DNA of 64,000 bases from Lingula anatina (Eukaryota > Brachiopoda > Lingulata > Lingulida > Lingulidae): NCBI RefSeq assembly GCF_001039355.2, contig NW_019776113.1, positions 414,485-478,484 on the forward strand, read 5' to 3'. The translations under genes and the position numbers were made by a program. Positions 22,798-38,000 of this stretch are shown piece by piece. Below the pieces are notes generated by a model, which saw only the letters and a list, made by a program, of their open reading frames with translations, was not told the origin of the DNA and did no database searches. Position 1 is the stretch's first letter; each line of letters starts with the position of its first letter.

Positions 22798-24624
22798 ATG
22801 AACAATATGGCGGGTCGCGATGTTGGGTTTTCAAGTGGTTTAGATGTGCCGTCACATGTATTGGTTTCTAAACAGTTGCAGGACGTGTTTTTGGCGCAGC
22901 AGGAGGCAGTTAAACGCCTCCATGAAGTGGTAATATTCAATCGGTTTCGCATACGTAACTAATAATACAAAACCTATTTATATTGCAGCATTTAATTTTT
23001 TTAGAGTTCACTTGTAATGTAAGTAAAGTTGTAACTTTTAGTCAACTTGTACTGAGCTATTTACCAGGTTGTATTGTCAGTGTTGAATAGGTAAAAATCT
23101 CTTACTACCTGAATATTAAATTGGAGCTCAACATACTTAGTTCCGAACTCGATAGGTCAAACTTAGTTCATATTCACTTACAGTAACAGTAAGCTTATTA
23201 GTTTTTGATCACTGTTTGATAAGAGTTGTTTAATAGATCATTTAATAGCAGTGTGAGCAAAAACACCGAAATTTCTGAACAACGTCATTCATCACTGTCA
23301 TCTAAGTTGGATCTATTTATTTGCCAATAGAGCAGTAGCAAAGAAGACAGTGTGCCTTTGGACAAATACAATGCACTAGTTAAAGAACTTGAGGTGAGTA
23401 AATTTAAAAGTGGTTACATAGTGCATGCACATGTAGAATATGTGTATTGTTTGTTTGCAGTTCATATATATTTTCATTTCTGTGTATTGCAGGGTTTTAA
23501 AAATTATGTGATACATGTAATCTTAAAATTTTCATGCTTATTTTGATTTTTTCTGGCAAATTAATATATAACATTTCCAAGAAATTGTGTAGTGACAGTA
23601 AAGGCTTGTTAATTGTAGCAAAGAGAAATTTAGTAAAATTTTCTTTTTTGATCTCTTTATGTTGAATGTATCCATATTCATCTTGCTTAGTGTACATACG
23701 AACGTGTTTTAAATGCTGCCAAAACAGTTATTTTAATTGCTCTTTTTTGTTCAAGGTTGAAAAATATGAGCACTCAAAGACAAAGAGCAAACTAAATGAG
23801 ATATCAGACAAACTTGAATTTGCTCTTGGCGAGATAGAAGTATTAACAAAGCAAATAGAGAGAGAGAAGGCACAGTTTCAAAAAACGTAAGGTCAAATGT
23901 ATTTGCTTTTGACATATAGATGAACAACCACGTCTTTGTTGTAATCCAGTGTTTATTATTTTTTTTTATTATTATTTTGCAAAGCTTGAAATTTCTCATT
24001 TTTAATAGTGTATTTTTTTTAATAATGTTCACCAGGTATTTAAAACCCATCTGTTGCAGGTTTGGACTTCTAAAGAATCAAGCAATGAAAGAGACTAGTA
24101 AAAAGATGGAACTAGAGACAAAATTTTCAGGTAATTTCATAAACAGGCCGTTTATTAAAGATGAGGTTATAGTCATTAGTTCTGTTTTGCAGACTTGTTT
24201 CTTGTTGAGTGAAGTGTTTTCTTCTTTAACAAATAGCAAGAGTTCAAATTACCTCCTTAATATTCATTTTTTACTTGTAATCAATTCATTTATATTTATT
24301 TAGTATAAATATATATTTTGCAGCACTGTAGTTCAGCCAAGTGCCCACTTTTTACTCCAAATAGTTAAAATGAGTGATATAGTGTTGACTTCCTTTTCTT
24401 TTTTAGAGATGGAAAAGCAAAAGGAGAAGCAAGACGATGATTTGCAAACAAAAAAACAAGAAGTCCAGCAATTAGCCCAAAAATTGAAAGATGAACAAAT
24501 CAAACATCAAAAACAGTTGGTAGAGCTAACCTTGCAACAGCAGCAAGAGCAGTATATTGCTAATTTGATAAAAGAGGATGATCTAAAGAAAAGAAAACGA
24601 CAAGTTATGCTCAAGAATACTTGA
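22798..24624 (+). CDS. SPATA24: Spermatogenesis-associated protein 24 (coiled coil)
   Basis: There are five exons: 22798-22929, 23331-23393, 23756-23886, 24060-24130 and 24407-24624, giving 204 residues, almost the same length as vertebrate SPATA24. The middle segment KLEFALGEIEVLTKQIEREK is nearly identical to the conserved core I recall for SPATA24, and the C-terminal QQQEQYIANLI also matches the family. The protein is predicted to be almost entirely coiled coil, rich in Glu, Lys and Gln with heptad spacing. The family is best known from testis, where it has been linked to chromatin or TBP-like factors and to sperm development; the exact role is unsettled. A second in-frame Met occurs three codons after the chosen start and cannot be excluded. 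The gene converges with WHRN. Confidence 0.85.
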
Positions 24625-26040
24625 GACTTTCTTTCAGATGTACATAATATTATATATTGCAACAAATTTATACAAATGATTTTAGAGTCAAACTAAATAA
24701 GCTGTTTTGCTTTATTTATTAAACATGTTTTTATTAATATATTTTAATAAAGATTGAAAAAATATCTCGAGTTATTTAAGTCATCAAAACATAAAATCCA
24801 CACATTGCTACAAAAATATGCTCCAAAAAAGAATTGTTCATCTGTTATGATAAGCTCACCCCTGCTAGACCTAAGAAGTAATTGTCTAAAGCTATCAGAA
24901 ATAAAACAAAAAATGGTTTTGTTTGATTAAATTGCATTAAGTATTCCAAGATAAATTTTAGTTTTTGCGCGTTAATCTAAGTCATAACATGAAAAACTGC
25001 ATTTAAAGGAAATTGAGACTCGTCTCTTAAATACCTTCCTCAAGTGTGAGATATTTACTCCAATCACCACAGAAAAAGCCTTTAAAGTGGTTAATTGTGT
25101 GATAAATAATTTCGAATTACACTGCTGCAAGTACACATGTATACCTTTGTAATGTATCATTTGAGCAAAATGTCTAAAAATTAAAAGACCGTAAGCTTTC
25201 ATAATGACTTTGATATAAAAAAAAGTTATAAAAGAAAAAAATTCATCCAATGTAAAATTAAGTGTAACTGTAAAACCTATTATACATTAACTGTAACTGA
25301 GTCAGTTACGCACAAAAAACTGATCGATATAAAACAATATAATTCCATTTTGTCATGTAAACAAAAAAAATCCATTGCCATAGCTTGTGGACAACCATAA
25401 CAAAAGTCAAACCTTAAACATTGTGAAATGTGAAGGGGACAAAGATATTTCACAACAATTGACAGCTTGTGTTCACAACCACTGTTTTTGGCAAATATTA
25501 TTATAATAGCGTGACCAACAATATATGATATACATGGTATTTTTAACACTCATTTGACATTAGGATATTAAAGTATGTCCTTAAATGTTTAAACTAGAGA
25601 TCCATAGATTGTAAAATTAATATATAAGTAAACACATCTACAAGTCAAATGTGATAAATGCAAAATGTGTGAAAAAAGTGACGGCGTCATTAGACACAAT
25701 GTGAATTATATGAAAATATACATTTATATAGTGTAAAAATATAACGTCTAATGCATGTATCTAAAATATTGTCCTGTGTTATGCAAGAAAATCTGCATAA
25801 CTGGAATTTCATGTCTAATGCTTCATTTGTACAATTGAAATCACAATAATTCAACTTTTTTGAAATTTAGCACTTACTGTCTTACATGCTTACCATAGTC
25901 CAAATCATCAGAGCGAACAACAAATATTGCTGCCGATATTAATTTTGTCTGCTGTTTTACTGACATCATTCCTGGCTGAATTTTATTATCTAGTGCTACA
26001 TTTAAATTGTATTTTACAATAAAACCTAATCCACACCATA
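24625..26040. other. Convergent 3' region between SPATA24 and WHRN
   Basis: SPATA24 has AATAAA at 24746-24751. On the opposite strand, a TTTATT at 25982-25987 is a possible WHRN poly(A) signal about 55 bases after its stop. The rest is AT-rich with no coding feature seen. Confidence 0.5.
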
Positions 26041-29000
26041 TTAGTGAAGTGGTACCACAACTATTTCCATGGTGGTGTTGGTTTTATTATTATAAGCTCT
26101 TCTAATGATATCTACAGCTTGAGGATGGGTCACATCTTGGAGACTTTCGCCATCTATGGAAATGATTTCCATGCCACTCTGAAAAATTGTAAGAAACGAC
26201 TTTTAAGTTTAACGACTTTTAAAAAAGATGAAAATTCCATACCATAAGCATATCAATTACGTATACTTTATTGCATGATGTTATAGTATCATAGGATCAC
26301 TGCCTTTGAAAGTAACAATGCTTCTTAAATTTTAACTCAAAAACTTTCAATTTTATCAAATTTTTGCCTGACCCACCAATCACACTTTATACCAAATATA
26401 CAATCACATCACACCTGTAATTTTTCAGTGCACTTTTTTAAAGTAATTTTTCAGTGCAGTGAAATAACAACCCAAGTTTTAAAAGTTACTAGAAATTTTA
26501 ACTCCCCTCTATCATCAGCATTCCTCTCCCATTTCTTTTAATGGAAATGGCACAGGATTTTTACTTCCACCATGTGTGGCTGTTCTGAGAAGGATCACCA
26601 GGCAGCTTACCTTAAGTATTCCTTGTTCAGCTGCTGCACCACCAGGGAACACTTTCTCCACTTTCACAGTGGGCTGGGTCCTGCTGTCCTTGCCGCCTGA
26701 TATACTGATACCTAGTGATAAAATATTACATAAATTTATGCAACTGATAAAGTTACTGAGGACCAATTCAAACTCTTGGGGATTTTGAGCAGCATAGCTT
26801 CTGTCATGAAATTCCATGAAAATTCAGGTACATAAAATTTGAAAATATAATGATGCATTTCAATTCAAATGAATTTTACAGTAATTTACTTGTGACATGG
26901 ATGTTATCTAATGTGAATTGAAAACCTTTTTATTGGGTTTCTTTGCCATATTCATACATATCAATGAAAAATTACAGGGTTGTGAAAGTCATTTCAATAA
27001 AATTCTCAACAATATCAACTACAATTCAACACCAGACCAACCTAGAGATCTCACATTCTTCTGCAGCTCAATTGTAAGTGTGGATGGAGCTTCAACAGTT
27101 TCTCCATCAGTGAGATCATCCTCCTCCATGGGCCCATCATGAGGGGGAGGGGTGTCAGGGGGTGGAGGTGCTGTAAAAGAGGCCGCAGATCTCGACCTGC
27201 TAGAGGACCTAGAGGTATCCATGCTGCCTGAGGCCGCTGCTTCTTCAGATATAGCTACAGACAGATGAAAATTATTATTATCATCATCGTCGTCGTCGTC
27301 ATCCTCCAGGGTAGAAGCATCTTTTTCAGCCTCCTGTAGAGAAGAGTGAGCAGTTTGTGTGGATACAGACTCTTGACTGGTCCATGCTGTGAGAGCACCA
27401 GGAGGGGGTGGAAGTGTGGAGGTTGCCATGGCAACATCTGTGAGTTCCTCCTGGGGTGGGGGCGGTGGCAGTGGGGGTGGGGTGGCAACATCATAGTGAC
27501 TCAAGTCTGCTGGTAATGGATTGTCACTCGTATTTGGCTTGGTTAAGGTAATATTTGGGACGGCATAGTGTTCTGAAGTGTCCTCAACCTTGTGAACTGT
27601 GGTATTTTCCTCGTTTTGTATTGTAGTATTTTCGACTTTGTGCTCACTATCATTAACATCTAGTTGTCTTCTACCATTATCACTATCTTGTTCCCTGAAA
27701 TTTGGAGAAAACTTGAGAAACTGACAAGAAAATTTACACAACTATAATACAATGTCTAAAAAAGTGCTGAAAATTGCTAAATTTGACATTTCCATTAATA
27801 ACACACTGTTTGAAATGTTATGTACCAGTATAACATCTTTTGGCTCACTGTCTTCAATCCATTACCTTTGTTTTGATTCTACAGTTTTAAGTTTCAATAA
27901 AAACTGATGCATATCTCAATGAAATGGAAAGAAGCTAATAAAGAATAAAGAAAAATTCCATTTGTGGTGCAAATAGCATGCACATTTCCAAACAATCATA
28001 TGAAAATAAATAGATTTCTAAGACTAGGTTCCCAAACCTAGATCAAGCTAACAGGATCGATCCATCTTCGAGGGGTTTCTCGCTATATTGCTTTCAGCTT
28101 AAGCAGCTTAGATGTCTGGCACACCTACTGAAGCTGCTAAACGATAATTAATTACCTCCTATCAGCTTAAATAGGTGTGACACACATCTAAGTCGCTTAC
28201 AATTTAATGAGGATCCCCTCGGAGATAGATCAATCTACAGTTAGTACGATGGGGTCTGGGAATGGTCCCTATAACTGCTATCAACTAAATAATTAGGGAT
28301 ATCTTAGCAGAAAAATACTTTTTGGCATGATGCATCAACCAATCAAAAGCACAACAATCTTAAATAACAGCAATGACACTAAACAAAGTTGCCCTAGCAA
28401 TGTGTGCTGTCTCACTTCACTTTTGCTAACATGCCAACTCATAAATCTCAAATATCATATATGGCAGGATTTTTTCTATTTCAAGCAAAAGTAACTCATA
28501 ACCCAGTGCCTAAAATACTGCTTTCAAAAATAATAATAATAATAATAACAATAATAAGATAAAATAAATAAAAAAGCATTCTTAAACAAACAGATACAAA
28601 TGCTAACCACGGCAGAAAACAAACCACATTCTTTATACCTTGTTACAAATGGGTTGTTCTATCATACCTTATGTGTCTGCAGATAATATAAGTATAAAAA
28701 GGAACCAATCAAAAGCAATGATTAGTGAGAAGCAGTTCATGATAACATTCTAAAGCCAAGTGCTTGTCATAACATACTAAACCATGTATTACCCCACCTG
28801 TTACCTTCCTGCTGGTAAAAAACATATTTAAAATAATTTTAATCATAAAACACTACATGCTGTACATTAGGCTAAATTTCATATCTAAATTTTTTGTTAC
28901 TTTATAATCTTATCTAAAAACAATCTGACAACTAACAGATTTTCTCAATTAGCTAAACTGGCATTTACTAAAATGACAGAGCTTAAGAACTAGCATATGC

Positions 29001-32000
29001 ATAGCATCCTCTTTACTTCAGCCATTAGTCATGACATTAATCAATGTGTTTGCTGTGACATTGTGTTGGATGTGACATCGCATAAAGTGTGACAGTGCAT
29101 GTGAGGCATGATTTTGTGTTAAATGGGTTATCATATAAAGATAGACTGCCAATGTGTTGGGTGTGACACTGTGTTGGGTGACACTGCAAAAGGTGTGACA
29201 TGTAGTGTACAGTCAAAACTTACAATCTCCCTCGACTGTCTGTGTAATACTGCACACCAGGTCTCTCCTCCTCCTTTTCCTCGTCATTCCCTGTGAAAGT
29301 CACATTGACAGTTTCATACACTGGGTTCTGCTCCACTCTGGGTCTCTGGTGCTTCCTGTCCTTCTTCACCACAGCATACAACTGCTTTGGAGATGAATTG
29401 ATTGATGATGGCAGACTAGGGTTGGGTTCTCTTGAGTTGGATGCAAGTGGTGACACCTTTAATGGAGTGGAAGTATTCTGTGACGGTGGTGTAGTGTTCA
29501 GGGATGATCCAGCTCTCAGTTCCGATTCAACATCTGACAGATCATCGTCATCTACATCCTCATAATCCCCAGCAGCTTGAAGCTTGGGAAATGGGACTGT
29601 TTCATTGCTCTGCTTTTGGCTCTCCCTTTTTCTCTCCTCCATCTTTTCTTTTCTAATTCTTTCTAAGGCCAGTTTACGCTCATTTTCTCTTTCACGTTCT
29701 TCCTCTGTCTTCAAGCGGAATTGGCCATGGGAGACTAGGAAGTACAAAACATTATCTGCATGAAATAAATGTAACAAAAGATAGCACAATAAAGATATTT
29801 AGTTGAACTCGACAGAAAGAAATCTTAACTTAATCTTCATTAATTTCCTTTTAAACCATATTACATAAAAATTGCAAAACCAATATCAAACATAAAAAAA
29901 CGTGGTATCATAATGAGGTACTACAAAATACATCGTATCTTTCAAAAGATGCACCCTTAAATTAGCATGTAAAACATATATGTATGTATTACATCACCAT
30001 AATAGTGTGAGTAAAGTATGTTTACCACATCCACAGGGCACATTAAGGTGTCTGAGAATAATTCAGTTCACTAAATAAAATTTAAAGTGTATTACATTTA
30101 AGTATGAGAAAAGAATGATTAAAACTGTTGGTAGAAGTGAGATACAGGGTGATAAAAGGTAAATTACTTTAATTAAATTTAATTTTAACATTAAAACATT
30201 TGACAGCTATAGTGCAGAGTGGTATCAGTAAAGGGTTACTGGTGAGAGTCATACACCACTGACAGGAGAAGTGCTAAGGAATGACAATAAAAGTGTGCCA
30301 TAAACCTCTTTATAAAGCAAACATTAATAGGTAAACATTAGTACAGCCATTCATCTGTGGTAATACAACAGCTATATGGGGTGTATAGTATCTAGTAAGT
30401 ACAGGTGCAGTAACTTATACAGCCTTATGCCTTACTTTGACTGCTTGTTTGCTCTACGTCCATGTATGACATCCCTACATCAAGCAAAATATATGATACA
30501 TATTGTGCTATATGTGACTACTGATGTATACCAGCTATTCCATAAGCATAGATCAAACTACCAAGTAGATGGGATGAATTGTGGGGACAATTTATCCAGT
30601 GATAGTTGTGTTCTATGTTCAAAACAATTTCTACATGAAGCAAATTTTATTATGCTGTACATGATTGAAATGAAAAGCAGTAAGCCATTTTATATAATGC
30701 CTAGGTCATGACATTCCTGCTTGAAAACTCTGATACAATGTGTTGTCACAAAGCCTGTGTTTAATAAGGAGTTTATATCAACTGCAATGTATTTCCTCTC
30801 ACCTGACACAGGTTCCATGATTTGTTTTCTGGGTGCACCAAAGTAAGTTTTTCCACCTGACCGTCTCATTGGCATGGGGGACGTGGCATTCATTACATAC
30901 GACAACTCCTCATAAGCCTCCAACTCCTGACGAGATACCATGCTGTCAAATCGCCCTAGGTCCGTGGGGTAGATCACACCTCTGGAATTATGCAAAACAT
31001 CGAAATATCAGTTATCAATTTATTCCATGTTATTCCTTCTATAGGAGAACTGTTACAACAAAACAACATGATCTACACAGTAACATTTTCAAATGGTTTC
31101 AGTTGCCTGTTGTCAAACCACACACTAATTTTCCCAAACATACCTGATCTCACGTAACAACAGCATCTTTTCTGGTTTGTCTAAAATAGCAAGTATAGGG
31201 GGCACCACTGACTCAATGTCACGCTCCTCCAAATACTGAAATACATAAAAAATAATTGGTAACCTTTCCAAAACCTAAAACATTATACCCAAAATATAAC
31301 CATAATTACTTGTATAGACCAGGAGATTTATAGTTGATATACATGTATATCTTTCTGTGTTATACTGACAGTGAACCCAAACCTTACCCTCTTGACATGC
31401 CGCACTATGGCAGCAGCCTCATCCTCATTGAGCAACTTCCTGGCCATGTCCTCCACCATCTTGAGTGCAGACCCCTGCATGGCTTCCTGCAGCATCAGCT
31501 GGGTGCCGACACCTTTACCAAACTTCTTCAGGTCTGCAAATATTGTATCAACAATACCCATATACTAACAAGGATCTAAAGATGAACAAACTTTCAAAAT
31601 ATTACCAACATCTCTTACTTCTGTCTATAATATTATAATATTATATAATATTATAGGTGCAAAATCCAGTTGATTATGCTAAATGAAAATTTAGCTAGTA
31701 GTATTCTATTTGTAAGAAGATTGTGATCGATAATCGTGATAATTATCCTACTTGACTCTGCTGTTTTATCACACGACATGTTAAACTTACTGCTTTAACT
31801 TTAACATGAAAAGTTTTGTTGTGACCACCTTACCTCCATTTTTCTTCCCATCTGTTTCATCTAATCTCTTGTCTTTATCTCCCTTTCCTTTCTTCACAGC
31901 TGCTTTAGATTTATCTTTAGACTTGCCTCTAACAGACCCTGCTATGATTGTAACATAATAAAATCAGTTAACTATTACTGGAATTCTTAACATCAATTTG

Positions 32001-35000
32001 CATCAACAAAAGAGTCTTCAAACTACAATACTAGAATATAAGACTGAGCAAAAAAGAACATACTAAAGAAACCATGTGTGGAGGAGTAAAGTGAAAAAAA
32101 ACACAGTATATAAAAGTTGGATATCACCCATGCACCAAGTCTAACATAAAACCGAGCAAAATAAAACACTAACGGTCTAATCTATAGCTTTCTATGTCTC
32201 ATTTTGAACTAAATCACCTTGAGAGCTGTCAGATGTTTTGTCTTTTCTGCCAAACAAAAGTTCTCTGAATGTTCGGGAGCGTTTCACTTTCTTGTTTTCT
32301 TTGGAACCTTTATCAGCAACTGCAAAAGGTATGACATCTAAAACTACTGCGTGCAGAGCTAGAATAGTGGTACAACATTTAGAAAATGACAGCAAGACCA
32401 TTTATTAAGGCAGAAGAAACAACTAAATGAAAATGCTGACATGCATTTGTGCAAATACTTATAGTGAATAAGACACTAAAAATGAATACCCATTAAAACT
32501 GAAAGACATATTAGTGCAAGTGATTAACATGACCAGAAAAAAAAAACATTGTAACATGCACAATATTGAAATGCATGAAAAAATCCAAACAATTGTGAGA
32601 AACTTTTGATGTGAATAAGTCCTTAGATACGGCAGTAAAAGATGGTAGGAGAACTTGGATCCAGAACTTTGTTCTCATGGCAATGCAAAAATCTATATGT
32701 TGAACCGCAAAACTTAAGATATCATTAATGGTTCATTAAACTAAGGCCGTATTTGGAACAGTGGACTAACTAGTCCGATGATCAAATATGGCTGAAACAA
32801 TTGAATACTTCCCCACAGGGAATCTATTCAGTGTCTTTTAGCGGATTAGATGGCTAGCTTTGTTGTGGGTTGCCATATTTGACCCTCAGACTAGTTAGTC
32901 CACTGTTCTGAATGAGGCTTAACTGATACCCAGTGCATTACAAAGAGTGTGTGTGTGTGTGTGTGTGCATGCGTGCGTGCATGCGTGTGTGTTCTCTCTC
33001 ACCTGTCTCCACCCTGAGACTCTGAGTTCTCTCCACAGTGGCACCTTTGTTTGCATTGTTGATATTCAGAGCTTTCATCCCCATAGGTGTCCGTGGCCTG
33101 TCCCTCAGGGTGGCGTTTGGACTGCCCCCTGGTGAGCTTTCCTGATAGGAGGTGGAGGGGTGTTGCAGGTAGACATCATCGTGGTGGGGCATGATCAGGT
33201 CCTTCTGGGCTGAGAGCACTTCCTCCGTCTGGATGGCCATGCTGGAGGTGGAATATTACATAAAATATAATACAGTACAAAACAATTTGATTTTATATAT
33301 AACTAAAAGCATATAATTCATCCTGTGAGTATAAAAATATGGAAGAGTACAGAATGAAATATTTTAATGCTTAAATACAACATGATATATATTGTGCTAA
33401 AGTTGAGGATTTAGCAAGAATTACAAAAATAGATTATCAAACAGATGCATAAGATTAAAATACTACATCTTCTCTGACAAAAATGCTTTCCAACATAAGT
33501 ACTCAAAGAATGAGTTAACTAATAGATAACACAATGAGATCAAGTTGTCCAGATGTACCAACCTATAGGACTCTCCACTGGGAGTGGGGCTGGGGGTCTG
33601 AGTGAACACCTCCGCTTTACTCTCAACAAGGGGCGTGTCCTCTCTGGGATGATAACTGCTATGTGGTCTAGGGGGAGGGGCAGTGGCAGGCCCTATAATA
33701 TACATAAGTATTGGGATAGATACAGTCTGCAAGAACTGTCACTAACAATTAAATAATTTTCCTGGGTTTTATAGTTTTACATAAACAATTTGGTCTCTGG
33801 GATCTTCTCATAAGTTCTTACACTCATTACATAAAAATGCATTAAAACTACACAACAGCCAGCAAAAAATAATTAGCATGTATGATGGATGGTGTGAAAA
33901 TGAAACATAATATGCAATTCAAATCCACAAAAATCATATCATTTCTATTGCTACTTTCAAAATAAAAATAAACAAAAAATGAAATATAAATAAAAATAAA
34001 ATCTTATTTGTTCATTTTTGCATCAAGAAATCTACTCAGCACCCAACATAAAAACAACACACTCTCACAGGAAAAAAAAACATTGAAACCCATCTCAATC
34101 CAAACAGTTTACCTTCTGATAACAGAGAATCTGAGTCTGAACCTTCAAACAAGACATGCACATTGTTCAACTAAGTTAGGTGAATAACATTCATGTGAAC
34201 ACTAATAAACTTCTATATATATATATATCTTATTCTAGTACTATGAATCCCTTTTTTCATCTACAGGATTTATACAGCTCAACTTGCACACCCTTGCATT
34301 AGACTATCTATTTTGAATTTAACTAAATTGGAAATATTTCTGAAGTAAGGAAACAAGGAAGGTATGCCAAAAACTTACTGTTTCTCCTCCTTCTCCTTGG
34401 TTCTCCGTCAACCCAGCTATATTCAGCATACATCTCTTTATACACAGGGAACTTTCCAATGTGCTGTAGAAAATAGTTATAAATGAATACATGTAGAAAC
34501 AGTAACTTTTATCATTTCCTGCACAACACTTTACTTCCTTCAATAAATGATAAGAGCAATAAATTCTTCCTTTTTAATATTATAGTTAGAAACCTCTATC
34601 ATTAAACAGCATATGCATTCAAAAGTAAAACATTGTTGCTAAATCAGTTTAAATTCAATTATAGTTGTTATATTTTGTTACATTATATATAATGAGTAGA
34701 AGCCCTGTTATTGTTGGTACCTTTATAGTGAGTATGAGCTGTGACTGTGTCTGCAGAAACTCTACAGCTCTGGAGTGAGTGATGCACTCAAAGTTCTGTC
34801 CATTGACAGCTATAATCTGATCCCCATCCACAATCCCCTTCTCCTCTGCCAGCCCTCCTGGATCAACTCTACAGACAGAAATATAACAGTCAATTACTAA
34901 ATACAAATACATATTATAGTCAAGTCTACGATTTACACAGATAAACAGATTGTGAGATTTTGTTGTGATCCCCATCAACTATTTAACCCTAAATTTAATA

Positions 35001-38000
35001 AGCATCAACTGAAGATGACATGAGCTTTAAAGAAATATAATGGCTGAGTCAATATGACAAAAGTCAGAAACCAAATATAAATACACACAATAAATTATCA
35101 AATCTTTCAGTACAGAACAGACACACAAAGCTTCACAATAACAGACACAGTACAGCACTGAATATGAGACACTTTTTTTTGCATTTTTCGAGGTAGAACT
35201 CCCCTCCTCATAAGGATGAGATACTAATGAGACAGTACACAATACTAACTTTGACACATATATTCCCAGTCCATATTCACTGCCCCCACGTATGTTTATT
35301 CCTATAAACTCTCCTCGCTTTGTAGTGGTCAGATTCACTTTCTTGACACCATTATCACTCTGTTGGCTGTCCAGTGGAATGTGAAGTGACCCATGGGGAA
35401 AGAACTGACCATCAACTATCTTGTGCTCATTTGTGTCAAACCTGGAATTTGGAATAAGTAACTGAGGTATTTCTATTCAAGTGGATTGATAATAAGTCAT
35501 AAAATACATATGATTTATCTACTACTTTTTTTTTCAAAATTTTCCAGTTGAACTGACTGGAAACTGACTTGGTTAAAACAATATGGATAAACTAAATTCT
35601 GGTTAATTTGGTACAGTGAGCATAGTTTATACCAGAAAATAATTTCAGGCCAGCATATTTACCAAGATGTCTTCTCCCTGGCATATTTGAGCCCTGGTAT
35701 CTTCCCAGTTCTCTTCACTGCCAGTTTCAGCCTGTTGCTGCCAGTGAGGACCCTCACAGCACTGCTGGAGGCCACCTTGTCAAAGTTCACATTGTTGGCT
35801 TCAAGGATCTGATCACCCAACTGGAGACCACTGCGATCTGTAATAGAAAATTATGTCACAGACATTTATAATAACTCAGCACACAATGTCAAATTCTTTG
35901 GCACTGTCACACACTTTTAAATCTACAACTAAGAATATCTAAAATCACTTTGAAATATCTGACATACAACAAAAATTGAACAGTAAAGGCAGGCACACCC
36001 AGACGCAATTAAAGATGCAGCAGCCTATCTGGCCCACCTAACACATTCATCTTGGGTCTTCCGGAAGACGGTCAGATTTTTAAGTTTACATTGATGGGTA
36101 TCTGATGTTTTCTGTCGGAAGACGGTCAAAATGGAGGAAGGCTCAACAAAGGTAATTTGGAAGACTGTCAGAAAATATATCTGGATCCGCCCCTGCCCAT
36201 TGCCTCCTCACCTGCCACAGACCCAGGGTCAATCTCGCTGACATACACCCCCAGTCCGTGCTCTGATCCTCCTCTAATACTGAAGCCCAGGGACTCATCA
36301 GGATGTTTGTCTATGTTCACAGTGAGGAATGAACCCTGTTCCTTTCTATGTCCTCTGTTCAGGGGCAGTGTCTGGTAGCCTGAGATGTGACCTGGAAATA
36401 GAATGCATGAATGAATTACTACTGATTTAGATACAAAAATTTCAACTCACCAGTAAACTTATTATGAAAGACAACAGGTCCACTTAAACAGCTGATCAGT
36501 AATTTCAAGAGATAAATATTGGAATGTCAAGAGTAAACAGTTCAACTGGAACGTGAGAAAAAGCATAATTATAGGTATAGAGCAACTATGACTAGTATCC
36601 TAAACTGCAAATTTATTTAACCTACCATTAGCACTATGGCATCTCTTTGTATACATACTCCCAAGCTTTAGTATCCTCGCAATACACCGGTAAATGGAAT
36701 TTAATTTCAAAGCTACATATTTTAAATATTTACAGCCTTTCTAAAGCCATATGCCAATAAGCCACTGAATACACTCTTTAAATAGCATTCTAAGAGAAAC
36801 ATAGGTTTCTTACAAATTCTGCATGATAAAACATATCATATAGGGGGCTGTATATTAGCTTAAATCTTTGCCTAATTACACGGTGACTGATGTGTTCTTG
36901 TATGAATGTTTAACTTGATTCTGTTGTTTACTTCACCTGCAATAAAATCAATGCCCTCTACTTAACAGGAACAACTACCTGATCACAGTTTACATTGATC
37001 TCTTCACAGCAACAATCTTCTATTATTGATAAAACATACACCTGTTAGTATTGATCATTGCAGTCAGGGAGACTCTCTATAAGTTTATTAACAAACCTGT
37101 ACCAGTATAATCAATAGGGACATCACACTATCCAACACCTGGACACCACTATTCTGCATTGGGCCCTAAACCAGGATTGAGATAAGCTTGTGTCCTTTCA
37201 CATAAAGTAGCGGGTTACATAACAGTGATAGTGTTCTGGTATTAGATGGTGCCTATCAAAAATAACACGATAATATTCAGGTATGAACAGACTGTTACAC
37301 AAGTCCTATAATACAGTACCAGTGATAACCTTCAGTTCTTGGGGTGCTATCTACCTGTAAAGAATGACTGATAGTTGCCACCTTAAAATAATGACAACCC
37401 CAGGGACAGACTACAGAAAAAGTTGTGTGAAGTAGTGCATAGTGAAGATGATATGTTTATATTTATATAAAAAGATTTCATTGTAAAATAATATTTATCT
37501 CCCCAATTCAATAAATAAAATTACATACGGAAAATGTTTTACTAATTTTGATATAAAGAAAGATAAGATTTACCATAAGTATCAACCAGCTACTTTTTGA
37601 CTAACTGCCCCATTTGTATATTCATACTTTCAAGTCTAGTAAATTGTTAATAAATCTGTAATAAATATACTTGACCAATATCAGCTTGAAGTGCTCTTCT
37701 TGCACCAGGGTGTCAAAAGTTGATCTAATCAACTAAAATACTAATCCTATATTCACATTTATTACTTATAAAAGCGAGCCAACTAGTGACATTAAAAGAG
37801 AAAATATATTTACGAGGAAACCCCCATTGCTTACCATTTAATGCTGGTCTTGACTTTTGCCTGGGGTGCCCAGTGGAATGTCCTGCAGAGTGGGTCCCCC
37901 TGGTGGAATGTATTGGTGGGACAAAAGGATGCGCCATTTTATGATAGGGCGCCAACTGATCATAGAGACTCAAGTGTGCTGCTGGTATTAAATTGCGTAT

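Noticed and set aside
32947-33135. Cys/Val/His repeat ORF on the plus strand
   Set aside because: It arises from the GT/GCGT microsatellite and the antisense of a WHRN exon.
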